The translations under genes were made by a program, and so were the position numbers. Below the pieces are notes generated by a model. That model did not search any database and had not been told where the DNA came from. It was given only the letters and a program-made list of their open reading frames with translations. This document shows positions 1 to 5,850 of a DNA stretch of 5,918 nt, piece after piece. This DNA comes from an uncultured Eubacteriales bacterium. Its GTDB lineage: Bacteria; Bacillota; Clostridia; Oscillospirales; CAG-272. Where the stretch lies: NCBI GenBank assembly GCA_900546635.1, contig URDS01000091.1, positions 1 to 5,918 on the forward strand. The letters are read 5' to 3'. Within the stretch, counting starts at the first letter, position 1; each line of letters opens with the position of its first letter.

Positions 1-763
1 TACCGACTCCCATCAAATATCTCGGTTTATTCTGCGGCATATACGGCTCCACTGCATCGATAATACGATACATTTCTTCCGCCGATTCTCCAACTGCCAA
101 TCCGCCGATGGCATACCCGTCCAAATCAAGTTTGGCGATCTCTTTCATATTTTCTATTCTGAGATCCGCATACGTGCTGCCCTGATTGATGCCGAACAGC
201 ATTTGGCGCTTATTGATCGTATCAGGCAGCGCATTCAGACGATCGAGTTCCGCTTTACAGCGATACAGCCATCGAACCGTCCGTTCGCTGGAGTTTTTCG
301 CATATTCATATGCCGCCGGGTTCTCTACACATTCGTCAAACGCCATAGCGATTGTCGAAGCCAGATGGGATTGAATCTGCATACTTTCTTCCGGTCCCAT
401 AAAGATACGTTTCCCGTCCATATGGGAAGAAAAGCTGACGCCTTCTTCCGTAATTTTTCGAAGCTGCGCCAACGAAAAAACCTGAAATCCGCCGCTGTCG
501 GTCAGAATCGGTTTGTCCCAATTGAAAAATTTATGAAGTCCTCCGAGACGATAGATCAAGTCGTCTCCGGGACGGATATGCAGATGATAGGTATTGGAAA
601 GTTCCACCATGCAGTTTACATCTCGCAGATCCATTGTGGAAACGCCGCCCTTAATAGCTGCGCTGGTGCCCACATTCATAAAAACAGGCGTTTGAATCAC
701 GCCGTGCACGGTTTCAAATTGTCCGCGCCGCGCTTTATTTTCCGTACAGATAATTTTAAACAT
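1..763 (-). CDS. tgt: Queuine/preQ1 tRNA-guanine transglycosylase, N-terminal two thirds (runs off left edge)
   Basis: Tgt swaps guanine-34 in GUN-anticodon tRNAs for the queuosine precursor preQ1 (cytosolic TIM-barrel enzyme). The reverse strand reads open from ATG at 763 for 254 codons with no stop before the edge. Visible motifs: VGTSAAIKGG (31-40), ELSNTYHLHIRPG (54-66), the active-site block TDSGGFQVFSL (88-98) whose D89 matches the family's conserved base-recognition aspartate, AFDEC (141-145), GINQG (191-195), GGLAVGE (220-226) and YLMGVG (249-254). The family is usually about 370-380 residues, so the nucleophilic aspartate and the C-terminal Cys/His zinc site should lie just outside the window. 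The start is fixed by the typical N-terminus MFKI and by AAAGGA six bases upstream. It begins 18 bp after mutL and is probably cotranscribed. The long plus-strand open frame across this region is its shadow. Identity is secure; completeness cannot be judged. Confidence 0.96.
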   Translation of the reverse strand, partial: MFKIICTENKARRGQFETVHGVIQTPVFMNVGTSAAIKGGVSTMDLRDVNCMVELSNTYHLHIRPGDDLIYRLGGLHKFFNWDKPILTDSGGFQVFSLAQLRKITEEGVSFSSHMDGKRIFMGPEESMQIQSHLASTIAMAFDECVENPAAYEYAKNSSERTVRWLYRCKAELDRLNALPDTINKRQMLFGINQGSTYADLRIENMKEIAKLDLDGYAIGGLAVGESAEEMYRIIDAVEPYMPQNKPRYLMGVG

Positions 764-769
764 TCTATT

Positions 770-775
770 TCCTTT
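770..775 (-). promoter_or_regulatory. Ribosome binding site of tgt
   Basis: Reading the minus strand, AAAGGA is followed by a six-base spacer and the ATG at 763. It lies entirely within the 18-bp mutL-tgt gap and confirms the tgt start. No terminator hairpin or room for a conventional promoter is seen in this gap, which supports readthrough from mutL. Confidence 0.75.
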
Positions 776-781
776 ATGATT

Positions 782-2743
782 TTATTCTCTGCCGAATTGT
801 CTGTCCAACGCATGTTTCGTCAGATAAAAAACAACCGGGCGTCCGTGCGGACAAACCGTAATATCGGGGATTGTCAGAATTTTTTCAACCACATAGCGGA
901 TATCCGTTTCCGAATCCGTACGTCCGCCTTTCATCGCCGCCTTGCAGGAAGCTTGATACAGCGCGCGTTCATATACGTCCTGCTTTGTAATTTGCGGGAT
1001 ACCGGTTCCGCTCGCCAATTGATCCACCATAGAAGCGAACACCACTTCGGCCTCTGCAATCTGAAGCGCAGACGGAATTTGCGTAAGCTGAATCCGGCTC
1101 TGCAATGGCTCGGTATCAAAACCGAACCCCAAATCTTTCAAAAGATCGCCGAACTCAACGGCGGCGTCAAAATCGCTTTTTGTAAGATCGATTTCTACAG
1201 GCACAAGCAAAAGCTGCGGTGCGGGCGCAAAATTGCGAAGTCTGCTCCGTAAGCTTTCAAAAATAATACGCTCATGCGCCGCGTGCTTATCGATCACAAC
1301 CAGTCGGTCTGAGGTTTCCGTAAGAATATAGGTATTGAATGCCACGCCTAAAATCCGATATTCGGGAATCGGAAGCGGCTCTGGAGCACTGCCCTCGTGC
1401 TCTATGGGGTGCTCTATGGGGTGCTCTATGGGGTGCTCTGCGGGCTTCTCGACCTCGGATTTTTTTTCAGGCGCCGGTATGTCAAGTACAGGTGCAGGCG
1501 AATCGGCTTCCATTGACGGAGAAAAGCGGATCGTCTCCTTTTGAATGCGCTCCCGTTCAAGTTCTTCCCTTACCCGCGCACGCCACGCATCCGAAATCCC
1601 GGAGGCGAACGACATGGTGTTGGTCTGCTCAATCCGAATCTGTTCCGCCGCAGCCGCTTTGCGTTCGGACGGTTCCAACACCGGCGTAAATGAATTGGCT
1701 ATATTGGAAATTTGCGCAGGCGACGGTGAGCGCAGTAAAAGCTCAGGGCGCTCGGTATTTTTTTCAAGCGTGCTCCGCACTGCGTAATAAACCGATTCAA
1801 ATATTAACTTCTCATTTGAAAATTTTACTTCCAACTTGGCCGGATGTACATTGACGTCCACCGAAGCGGGACTCATATCGACGAACAGTACACAGCACGG
1901 AAACCGTTCGGGGGCAATATAGGAGGTATAAGCCTGTTCAAGCGCCGCCATAATCGTTTTGCTTTTTATATAACGATGATTGACAAAAAAGTTTTGAAAA
2001 TTTCGGGTCGGTTTGACATTATCCGAACAACCGATCACGCCCGTCACGTCTATGCCCGCATTCCGGCATTTTACGGACAGCATACGTTTGGCAAAATCTT
2101 TGCCTAAAACGGCATAGATCGTATTTTCCAGGCGACCGTCCCCCGGACTTTCCATTTTTATATTCCCGTCGGTAATCAGCCGAAATGCAATTTCCGAATG
2201 TGAGAGCGCGATTTTTTCAACCGCGGCAGCCACTGCCGCGGTTTCGGTAGAATCTTTCTTTAAAAATTTTCTACGCGCCGGAACATTGGAAAAAAGCTGT
2301 TCCACCGTGATCGTCGTTCCGCATGGACAGCCCGCCTCCTCAACTGCAAGAACCCTTCCCTCCTCGGCGTACAGCATAGTGCCGGAAGCCGCCTCTGCCG
2401 TTTTGGAAATGATACGAAGCTTGGATACGGAGGCAATCGCGGCAAGCGCCTCCCCGCGAAAACCTAAGGTAAAAATCGCGTTTAGATCCTCAGCGGTCGC
2501 GATTTTGCTGGTTGCATGCCGCTTTAGCGCCAGAGGCATATCTTCGGGCGCTATACCGCATCCGTCATCCGACACCCGAATAAAAACTACGCCGCCGTTC
2601 TTGATTTCAACCGTAATATTTCTCGCACCGGCATCGATGGAATTTTCAATCAATTCCTTAACCACGGACGCAGGACGATCTACGACTTCACCAGCGGCGA
2701 TCAGGTTGGCGACTTCAAAACTCAGCAGGTTGATTTTTCCCAT
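782..2743 (-). CDS. mutL: DNA mismatch repair protein MutL, nicking-endonuclease type
   Basis: MutL couples mismatch recognition by MutS to strand incision. The 653-residue protein has the GHKL ATPase at the N-terminus: AAGEVVDRPASVVKELIENS (16-35, E30 matching the catalytic glutamate and N34 the Mg ligand), DDGCGI (59-64), RHATSKI (75-81), GFRGEALA (94-101). The VDVNVHPAK block (295-303) closes the transducer domain. A low-complexity linker follows (about 335-455), with PAEH-PIEH-PIEH-PIEH at 434-449. The C-terminal endonuclease domain shows DKHAAHERIIFE (485-496; consensus DQHA-x2-E-x4-E with Q replaced by K), a clamp-binding-like QLLLVP (510-515), SCKAAMKGG (599-607), CPHGRP (631-636) and terminal FGRE. 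These metal-site motifs indicate a nicking MutL like that of Bacillus, unlike the MutH-dependent enterobacterial form. The start is supported by the canonical N-terminus MGKINLLSFE and an upstream AGGAGG. It lies 16 bp after mutS and 18 bp before tgt. It is intact and of normal length. Confidence 0.98.
   Translation of the reverse strand: MGKINLLSFEVANLIAAGEVVDRPASVVKELIENSIDAGARNITVEIKNGGVVFIRVSDDGCGIAPEDMPLALKRHATSKIATAEDLNAIFTLGFRGEALAAIASVSKLRIISKTAEAASGTMLYAEEGRVLAVEEAGCPCGTTITVEQLFSNVPARRKFLKKDSTETAAVAAAVEKIALSHSEIAFRLITDGNIKMESPGDGRLENTIYAVLGKDFAKRMLSVKCRNAGIDVTGVIGCSDNVKPTRNFQNFFVNHRYIKSKTIMAALEQAYTSYIAPERFPCCVLFVDMSPASVDVNVHPAKLEVKFSNEKLIFESVYYAVRSTLEKNTERPELLLRSPSPAQISNIANSFTPVLEPSERKAAAAEQIRIEQTNTMSFASGISDAWRARVREELERERIQKETIRFSPSMEADSPAPVLDIPAPEKKSEVEKPAEHPIEHPIEHPIEHEGSAPEPLPIPEYRILGVAFNTYILTETSDRLVVIDKHAAHERIIFESLRSRLRNFAPAPQLLLVPVEIDLTKSDFDAAVEFGDLLKDLGFGFDTEPLQSRIQLTQIPSALQIAEAEVVFASMVDQLASGTGIPQITKQDVYERALYQASCKAAMKGGRTDSETDIRYVVEKILTIPDITVCPHGRPVVFYLTKHALDRQFGRE
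1397..1444 (-). repeat. 12-bp in-frame tandem repeat in the mutL linker
   Basis: On the plus strand the unit GTGCTCTATGGG occurs three times perfectly (1397-1432). A fourth copy (1433-1444) differs at two positions, GTGCTCTGCGGG. On the coding strand each unit is CCC-ATA-GAG-CAC, encoding PIEH; the diverged first-translated copy encodes PAEH. The unit is four codons, so copy-number change keeps the frame. It sits in the flexible linker between the ATPase and endonuclease domains. Confidence 0.97.
1460..1467 (-). repeat. Eight-base poly(A) tract in mutL coding strand
   Basis: Eight consecutive T on the plus strand are the A8 of GAA-AAA-AAA in mutL (residues E426-K428), 15 bp from the tandem repeat. 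Runs of this length are known sites of replication and transcriptional slippage. Losing one A would change the frame and reach TAG within the neighbouring repeat after about 10 codons, giving a product of about 438 residues with the ATPase domain but no endonuclease domain. The gene is in frame as given. Confidence 0.9.
2219..2243. repeat. Perfect 11-bp inverted repeat (3-nt loop) inside mutL
   Basis: AACCGCGGCAG (2219-2229) and CTGCCGCGGTT (2233-2243) are exact reverse complements separated by CCA. The element is GC-rich and would form a strong hairpin in the mutL message at codons 167-176, an alanine/valine-rich helix. Neither strand shows a T run just 3' of the stem, so it is not a standard intrinsic terminator. 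It could be structural RNA or a by-product of repeated Ala codons. Confidence 0.85.
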
Positions 2744-2755
2744 AATCGCGCGTCG

Positions 2756-2761
2756 CCTCCT
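2756..2761 (-). promoter_or_regulatory. Ribosome binding site of mutL, overlapping the mutS stop
   Basis: The minus strand reads TAGGAGG, where TAG is the mutS stop (2760-2762) and AGGAGG is a full Shine-Dalgarno match. The spacer to the mutL ATG (2741-2743) is 12 bases, longer than the usual 6-9. The overlap means ribosomes ending mutS cover the mutL site, so the two genes are probably translationally coupled. Confidence 0.8.
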
Positions 2762-5357
2762 AATCTAATTTCTTTTTCAGTTCAAAGATCAAATTCATCG
2801 CTTCAATCGGCGTAAGCGTATTGATGTCCGCGGCGCGCAAAAGATCCGCCACTTCTTTTTCCTCTTCGGCATGCAGCATGGAGATCATATTAAATTCAGG
2901 TTCCGCAGATTTTTCTTCTGCTCTGGGCGGTCTCGGCGCCGCCGCTTCATTTTCAATCGCACTGAGAATTTCTTTGGCGCGCCGAATGACCTCAGACGGA
3001 ACGCCGGCAAGCTTTGCTACCTCTATTCCATAGCTGTCATCGGCCGCGCCGCGCACGATTTTTCGCAAGAACGTGATGTCGTCCCCGCGTTTTTTCGCTG
3101 CGATGTTATAATTCACAACGCCGTCGAACTCGTTTTCCAGTACGGTAAGTTCATGATAATGCGTCGCAAACAGCGTCTTCGCGCCGATTTTTTTTCCGAG
3201 CGTATACTCAGCGACCGCGCGCGCAATGCTCATGCCGTCGTATGTGCTGGTTCCGCGGCCGATCTCATCATAGACGATTAAGCTGTTTTTCGTGGCGTTT
3301 TTCAAAATATACGCCACCTCATTCATTTCCAGCATGAAAGTGGACTGCCCGGAGGCCAGATCGTCCGAAGCGCCGACACGTGTGAAAATTTTATCCGCTA
3401 CCGAGAGAAGCGCGCGCTCAGCCGGAACAAAGGAACCAATCTGCGCCATCAGCACAATCAGCGCAACCTGACGCATATAGGTGGATTTTCCCGCCATATT
3501 CGGGCCGGTAATCAGCAAAAGACGATTGCGTCCGGTATCGAGCAGCGTGTCGTTCGGCACGAAATAAGAGTCTGAAATAAATTTTTCAACAACCGGATGC
3601 CGCCCGCCTGTGATTTCAATCCGACCGTCCGCGCAAAATTCGGGGCAAGCATAGCGGTTTTTAACCGCTACGGTAGCAAGGCTGATATACACGTCAAGCT
3701 TTGCCAGCATAGCCGCGCTCTCCTGAATGCGGCTGGATTGTTCGGCAAGAAATTCACGAATCTGTTGAAAAATACTGTATTCCATGGCCGCGAGCCGGTC
3801 GGACGCGCCGAGAATCGTCGCTTCCAGGTCTTTGAGTTCCTGCGTGATATATCGCTCGCAATTTACTAAGGTCTGCTTGCGTATGTAGTGTTCCGGAACC
3901 AGTTCAAGCTGTGACTTTGTTACCTCGATGTAATAGCCGAAAACGCGATTATATCCGACACGCAGATTTTTAATTCCGGTTGTTTCTTTTTCTTTGGACT
4001 CAATACCGGCAATATAGTCTTTACCGTTTATTTTGACGGAGCGCAGACGATCGATTTCTTCATTATAGCCGTCTTTGATAATATCGCCCTCGCGAATGGT
4101 TAAAGGCGGCTCTTCACAAATAGCGGCGCCGAGAAGATTTCGGATATCCTCAAGATCATCCATTTTGGCAAGGATTTCCTTGAACTCCTCTCCTTCAAGC
4201 TGCGCCATCAGACGCTTGATTTCGGGAATAACCGAAATGCTGTTCAAGATCGCCAGCATATCCCGGGCATTGGCCGAACCATACGCGATCTTGGCCATCA
4301 GCCTTTCCAGATCCAATACGCCGGAAAGTACGGAATGCAGTTCCTCGCGCACCATAAAATTATCATATAAAGCCTGAATGGCGGATTGTCTCCGCAGAAT
4401 TTCCGGAATATGGCGCAGCGGGTGCAAAAGCCATGTGCGCAGCAGCCGCGCGCCCATTGCGGTGCCGGTCTTATCCAAGACCCAAAGCAAGGAGCCCTTT
4501 TTTTCTTTTGTGCGCATGGATTCGGTGAGTTCCAAATTGCGATGCGTGTTGACGTCAAACTCCAGATACTGCCCGTCACAGTATACATTCAGTTCTTTAA
4601 TAAAGGAAATATCGGTTTTCTGTGTTTCACGGATATAATCAAGCAGTGCGCCGATCACGCAAATGATTTCTTTACCGAGACCGGATATATCATACCCCGG
4701 AAACTGCGCGGCAACTTCCTTTGCGGCAGCGGCGCGCTCAAAACGGAAAGCCTGCTCATAATTCGTCAGCGCGCCCAGACGTTCGGAAATAAAGCTGTCC
4801 GTTTCAACGGATACCCCTTTGGAAACATTGATCAAAATCTCGCTGGGCGCATATACGGCCAGTTCATTGATCATATGACGCGCGCGTTCATTTCCCTCAA
4901 ACTCGGTTGCAAAAATCCGGCCGGTGGTAATATCCGCAAATCCGACCGCGTAATTTTTTGCCCCCATATAAACGGCGGACAGAAAGTTGTTCTTTTGATC
5001 CGAAAGCAGGGCGCTTTCGGTAATCGTACCCGGAGTTACGATTCGGACGACTTCGCGCCGAACAAGTCCTTTGGCATCCGCCGGATCTTCGGTTTGCTCG
5101 CAAACCGCGACTTTATATCCTTTTTCCACCAATCGGCCGACATATACATCCGCTTTGTGAAACGGAACGCCGCACATCGGCGCGCGGTCTTCCAAACCGC
5201 AGTCACGGCCGGTCAGCGTCAGTTCCAATTCTCGGGAAGCCGTATAAGCGTCCTCAAAAAACATCTCGTAGAAGTCTCCGAGACGGTACATCAGGATATA
5301 ATCCTTATAATTGTTTTTTACATCGAAGTATTGCTGCATCATCGGCGTCAAGCTCAT
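2760..5357 (-). CDS. mutS: DNA mismatch repair protein MutS
   Basis: MutS clamps DNA, recognises mismatches and small loops, and on ATP binding becomes a sliding clamp that recruits MutL. The 865-residue protein is full length for MutS1. The mismatch-binding domain shows MYRLGDFYEMF (23-33), with F29 as the stacking phenylalanine and E31 as the partner glutamate of the F-x-E motif; MCGVPFHKAD follows (61-70). Connector, lever and clamp regions run to about 570. The ATPase has Walker A GPNMAGKST (618-626), ASGQSTFMLEM (668-678), Walker B with DEIGRGTST (697-705) and the histidine loop FATHYHEL (730-737). DSYGIEVAKLAGVP (774-787) is the C-terminal helical dimer element. A short linker leads to TLTPIEAMNLIFELKKKL (847-864), the family's usual tail. 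At the usual clamp-binding position, the sequence FNMISML (822-828) lacks the glutamine. The start follows a GGGGAGGG ribosome site by nine bases. It begins 30 bp after the ylbF-like gene and appears intact. Confidence 0.98.
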   Translation of the reverse strand: MSLTPMMQQYFDVKNNYKDYILMYRLGDFYEMFFEDAYTASRELELTLTGRDCGLEDRAPMCGVPFHKADVYVGRLVEKGYKVAVCEQTEDPADAKGLVRREVVRIVTPGTITESALLSDQKNNFLSAVYMGAKNYAVGFADITTGRIFATEFEGNERARHMINELAVYAPSEILINVSKGVSVETDSFISERLGALTNYEQAFRFERAAAAKEVAAQFPGYDISGLGKEIICVIGALLDYIRETQKTDISFIKELNVYCDGQYLEFDVNTHRNLELTESMRTKEKKGSLLWVLDKTGTAMGARLLRTWLLHPLRHIPEILRRQSAIQALYDNFMVREELHSVLSGVLDLERLMAKIAYGSANARDMLAILNSISVIPEIKRLMAQLEGEEFKEILAKMDDLEDIRNLLGAAICEEPPLTIREGDIIKDGYNEEIDRLRSVKINGKDYIAGIESKEKETTGIKNLRVGYNRVFGYYIEVTKSQLELVPEHYIRKQTLVNCERYITQELKDLEATILGASDRLAAMEYSIFQQIREFLAEQSSRIQESAAMLAKLDVYISLATVAVKNRYACPEFCADGRIEITGGRHPVVEKFISDSYFVPNDTLLDTGRNRLLLITGPNMAGKSTYMRQVALIVLMAQIGSFVPAERALLSVADKIFTRVGASDDLASGQSTFMLEMNEVAYILKNATKNSLIVYDEIGRGTSTYDGMSIARAVAEYTLGKKIGAKTLFATHYHELTVLENEFDGVVNYNIAAKKRGDDITFLRKIVRGAADDSYGIEVAKLAGVPSEVIRRAKEILSAIENEAAAPRPPRAEEKSAEPEFNMISMLHAEEEKEVADLLRAADINTLTPIEAMNLIFELKKKLD
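3188..3195 (-). repeat. Eight-base poly(A) tract in mutS coding strand
   Basis: Eight T on the plus strand give GGA-AAA-AAA-ATC on the coding strand (G721-K722-K723-I724), between Walker B and the histidine loop of the MutS ATPase. Loss of one A would remove the histidine loop and reach TGA within about 30 codons. The tract is in frame here. Confidence 0.9.
3652..3670. repeat. 8-bp inverted repeat (3-nt loop) inside mutS
   Basis: TAGCGGTT (3652-3659) and AACCGCTA (3663-3670) are exact reverse complements around TTT. They lie in codons for about residues 563-569 (AVKNRYA region) of MutS. No poly-T follows on the coding strand. It is probably a chance coding hairpin and is recorded because it is exact. 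Confidence 0.55.
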
Positions 5358-5366
5358 GGTGTCATT

Positions 5367-5374
5367 CCCTCCCC
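5367..5374 (-). promoter_or_regulatory. Ribosome binding site of mutS
   Basis: The minus strand reads GGGGAGGG followed by nine bases and the ATG at 5355-5357. An earlier ATG at 5363-5365 lies between them but is out of frame and reaches TGA after three codons, overlapping the mutS start, so it is unlikely to be used productively. The site lies in the 30-bp gap behind the upstream gene. Confidence 0.75.
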
Positions 5375-5387
5375 TCGGGCGTTATCG

Positions 5388-5777
5388 TCAGTGACAGCCT
5401 CCGCAAGAACCGCAGTTTCCGGTGCAAGCCTCGGAACGCTCTCCGGTCACCTGAAAATTGATTTCTTCATTTACCTGTTTCATCAGTTTTGCGACCTGTT
5501 CCTCAGCGGCAACATACGCCATGTAGCTCGGATTTTCGGTGATCTGGTTATACAATACGCCGATTCGATCCTTGATTGCTTTCATAATATCTTCATCGTG
5601 CGTTTCTTTTCTATACTCTGCCGAAAGCGCGGCGTTCTGCGCGTTATATTCAAAAATAGCCTGCTGCACCGCCTTGTCGTTTTCATAAGCTTCTTTGGTA
5701 CGGGCCGCGGCTACTACCGCTTCGCTTTCCGCAATCAGTTTTCCGAGTTCTTCTGCTTTTTTCAAAATTTCCTGCAT
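5388..5777 (-). CDS. YlbF/RicF-family regulator with C-terminal cysteine cluster
   Basis: This 129-residue protein matches the YlbF/YmcA (Com_YlbF) family. It has a helical N-terminal body (about 2-106) starting MQEILKKAEELGKLIAESE, with a charged central helix (DEDIMKAIKDRIGVLYNQI, 61-79) and ENPSYMAYVAAEEQV (81-95). It ends in C118-x3-C122-x2-C125-x2-C128-H129. In Bacillus subtilis, RicF, RicA and RicT form a complex that carries iron-sulfur clusters and modulates RNase Y-dependent mRNA maturation, competence and sporulation; C-terminal cysteines there ligate clusters. An Fe-S or other metal-binding role for this tail is inferred by analogy. No signal peptide or membrane segment is seen, so it is cytosolic. 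AAGGA lies seven bases before the ATG. mutS follows after 30 bp. The exact paralogue (RicF or RicA type) cannot be decided here, so no symbol is given. Confidence 0.88.
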   Translation of the reverse strand: MQEILKKAEELGKLIAESEAVVAAARTKEAYENDKAVQQAIFEYNAQNAALSAEYRKETHDEDIMKAIKDRIGVLYNQITENPSYMAYVAAEEQVAKLMKQVNEEINFQVTGERSEACTGNCGSCGGCH

Positions 5778-5784
5778 GTCTTTA

Positions 5785-5789
5785 TCCTT
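5785..5789 (-). promoter_or_regulatory. Ribosome binding site of the YlbF-family gene
   Basis: The minus strand reads AAGGA, then a seven-base spacer (TAAAGAC) and the ATG at 5775-5777. It supports that start, which also gives the family's normal N-terminus. Confidence 0.7.
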
Positions 5790-5794
5790 CTTTG

Positions 5795-5850
5795 TAAATA
5801 TATTTTTTATTTATTTTATAGACGAAAATCGTCTTATAACTTCTTGCAAG
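5795..5850 (-). promoter_or_regulatory. AT-rich leader, possible operon promoter region
   Basis: The stretch upstream of the first gene is extremely AT-rich: 5791-5820 holds a single G and no C. On the minus strand it offers -10-like hexamers TATAAA (5815-5820) and TATATT (5797-5802). The only recognisable -35-like hexamer, TTGCAA (5844-5849), is 23 bases from TATAAA, too far for an ordinary sigma-A promoter. A promoter here is therefore inferred mainly from position and composition. The rest of the right edge (5851-5918) holds no gene I can support. Confidence 0.3.
5820..5834. repeat. Short palindrome in the leader (6-bp arms, 3-nt loop)
   Basis: AGACGA (5820-5825) and TCGTCT (5829-5834) are exact reverse complements around AAA. 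If one base is bulged, the stem extends by four A-T pairs. It abuts the TATAAA hexamer on the minus strand. No T run follows it on either strand, so it is not a standard terminator; an operator or leader hairpin is possible. Confidence 0.5.

Noticed and set aside
203..1252. 349-codon plus-strand open frame
   Set aside because: It lies antisense to tgt and mutL, crosses their boundary, has no recognisable domain, and its composition (rich in His, Arg, Phe) is typical of a shadow frame. Both genes underneath are unambiguous.
1335..1544. Plus-strand frame with SMGCSMGCSMGC repeats resembling a Cys-rich peptide
   Set aside because: The repeat is simply the complement of the mutL PIEH units; no plausible ribosome site or independent support was seen.
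2286..2768. 160-codon plus-strand open frame
   Set aside because: It is antisense to the most conserved part of mutL (ATPase motifs) and has no family signature.
5363..5390. Tiny leader ORF before mutS (ATG-ACA-CCA-TGA)
   Set aside because: Three codons overlapping the true start, with poor spacing to the Shine-Dalgarno; most likely chance.
5820..5834. Leader palindrome as an intrinsic terminator
   Set aside because: The stem is short and neither strand has a T run directly 3' of it.
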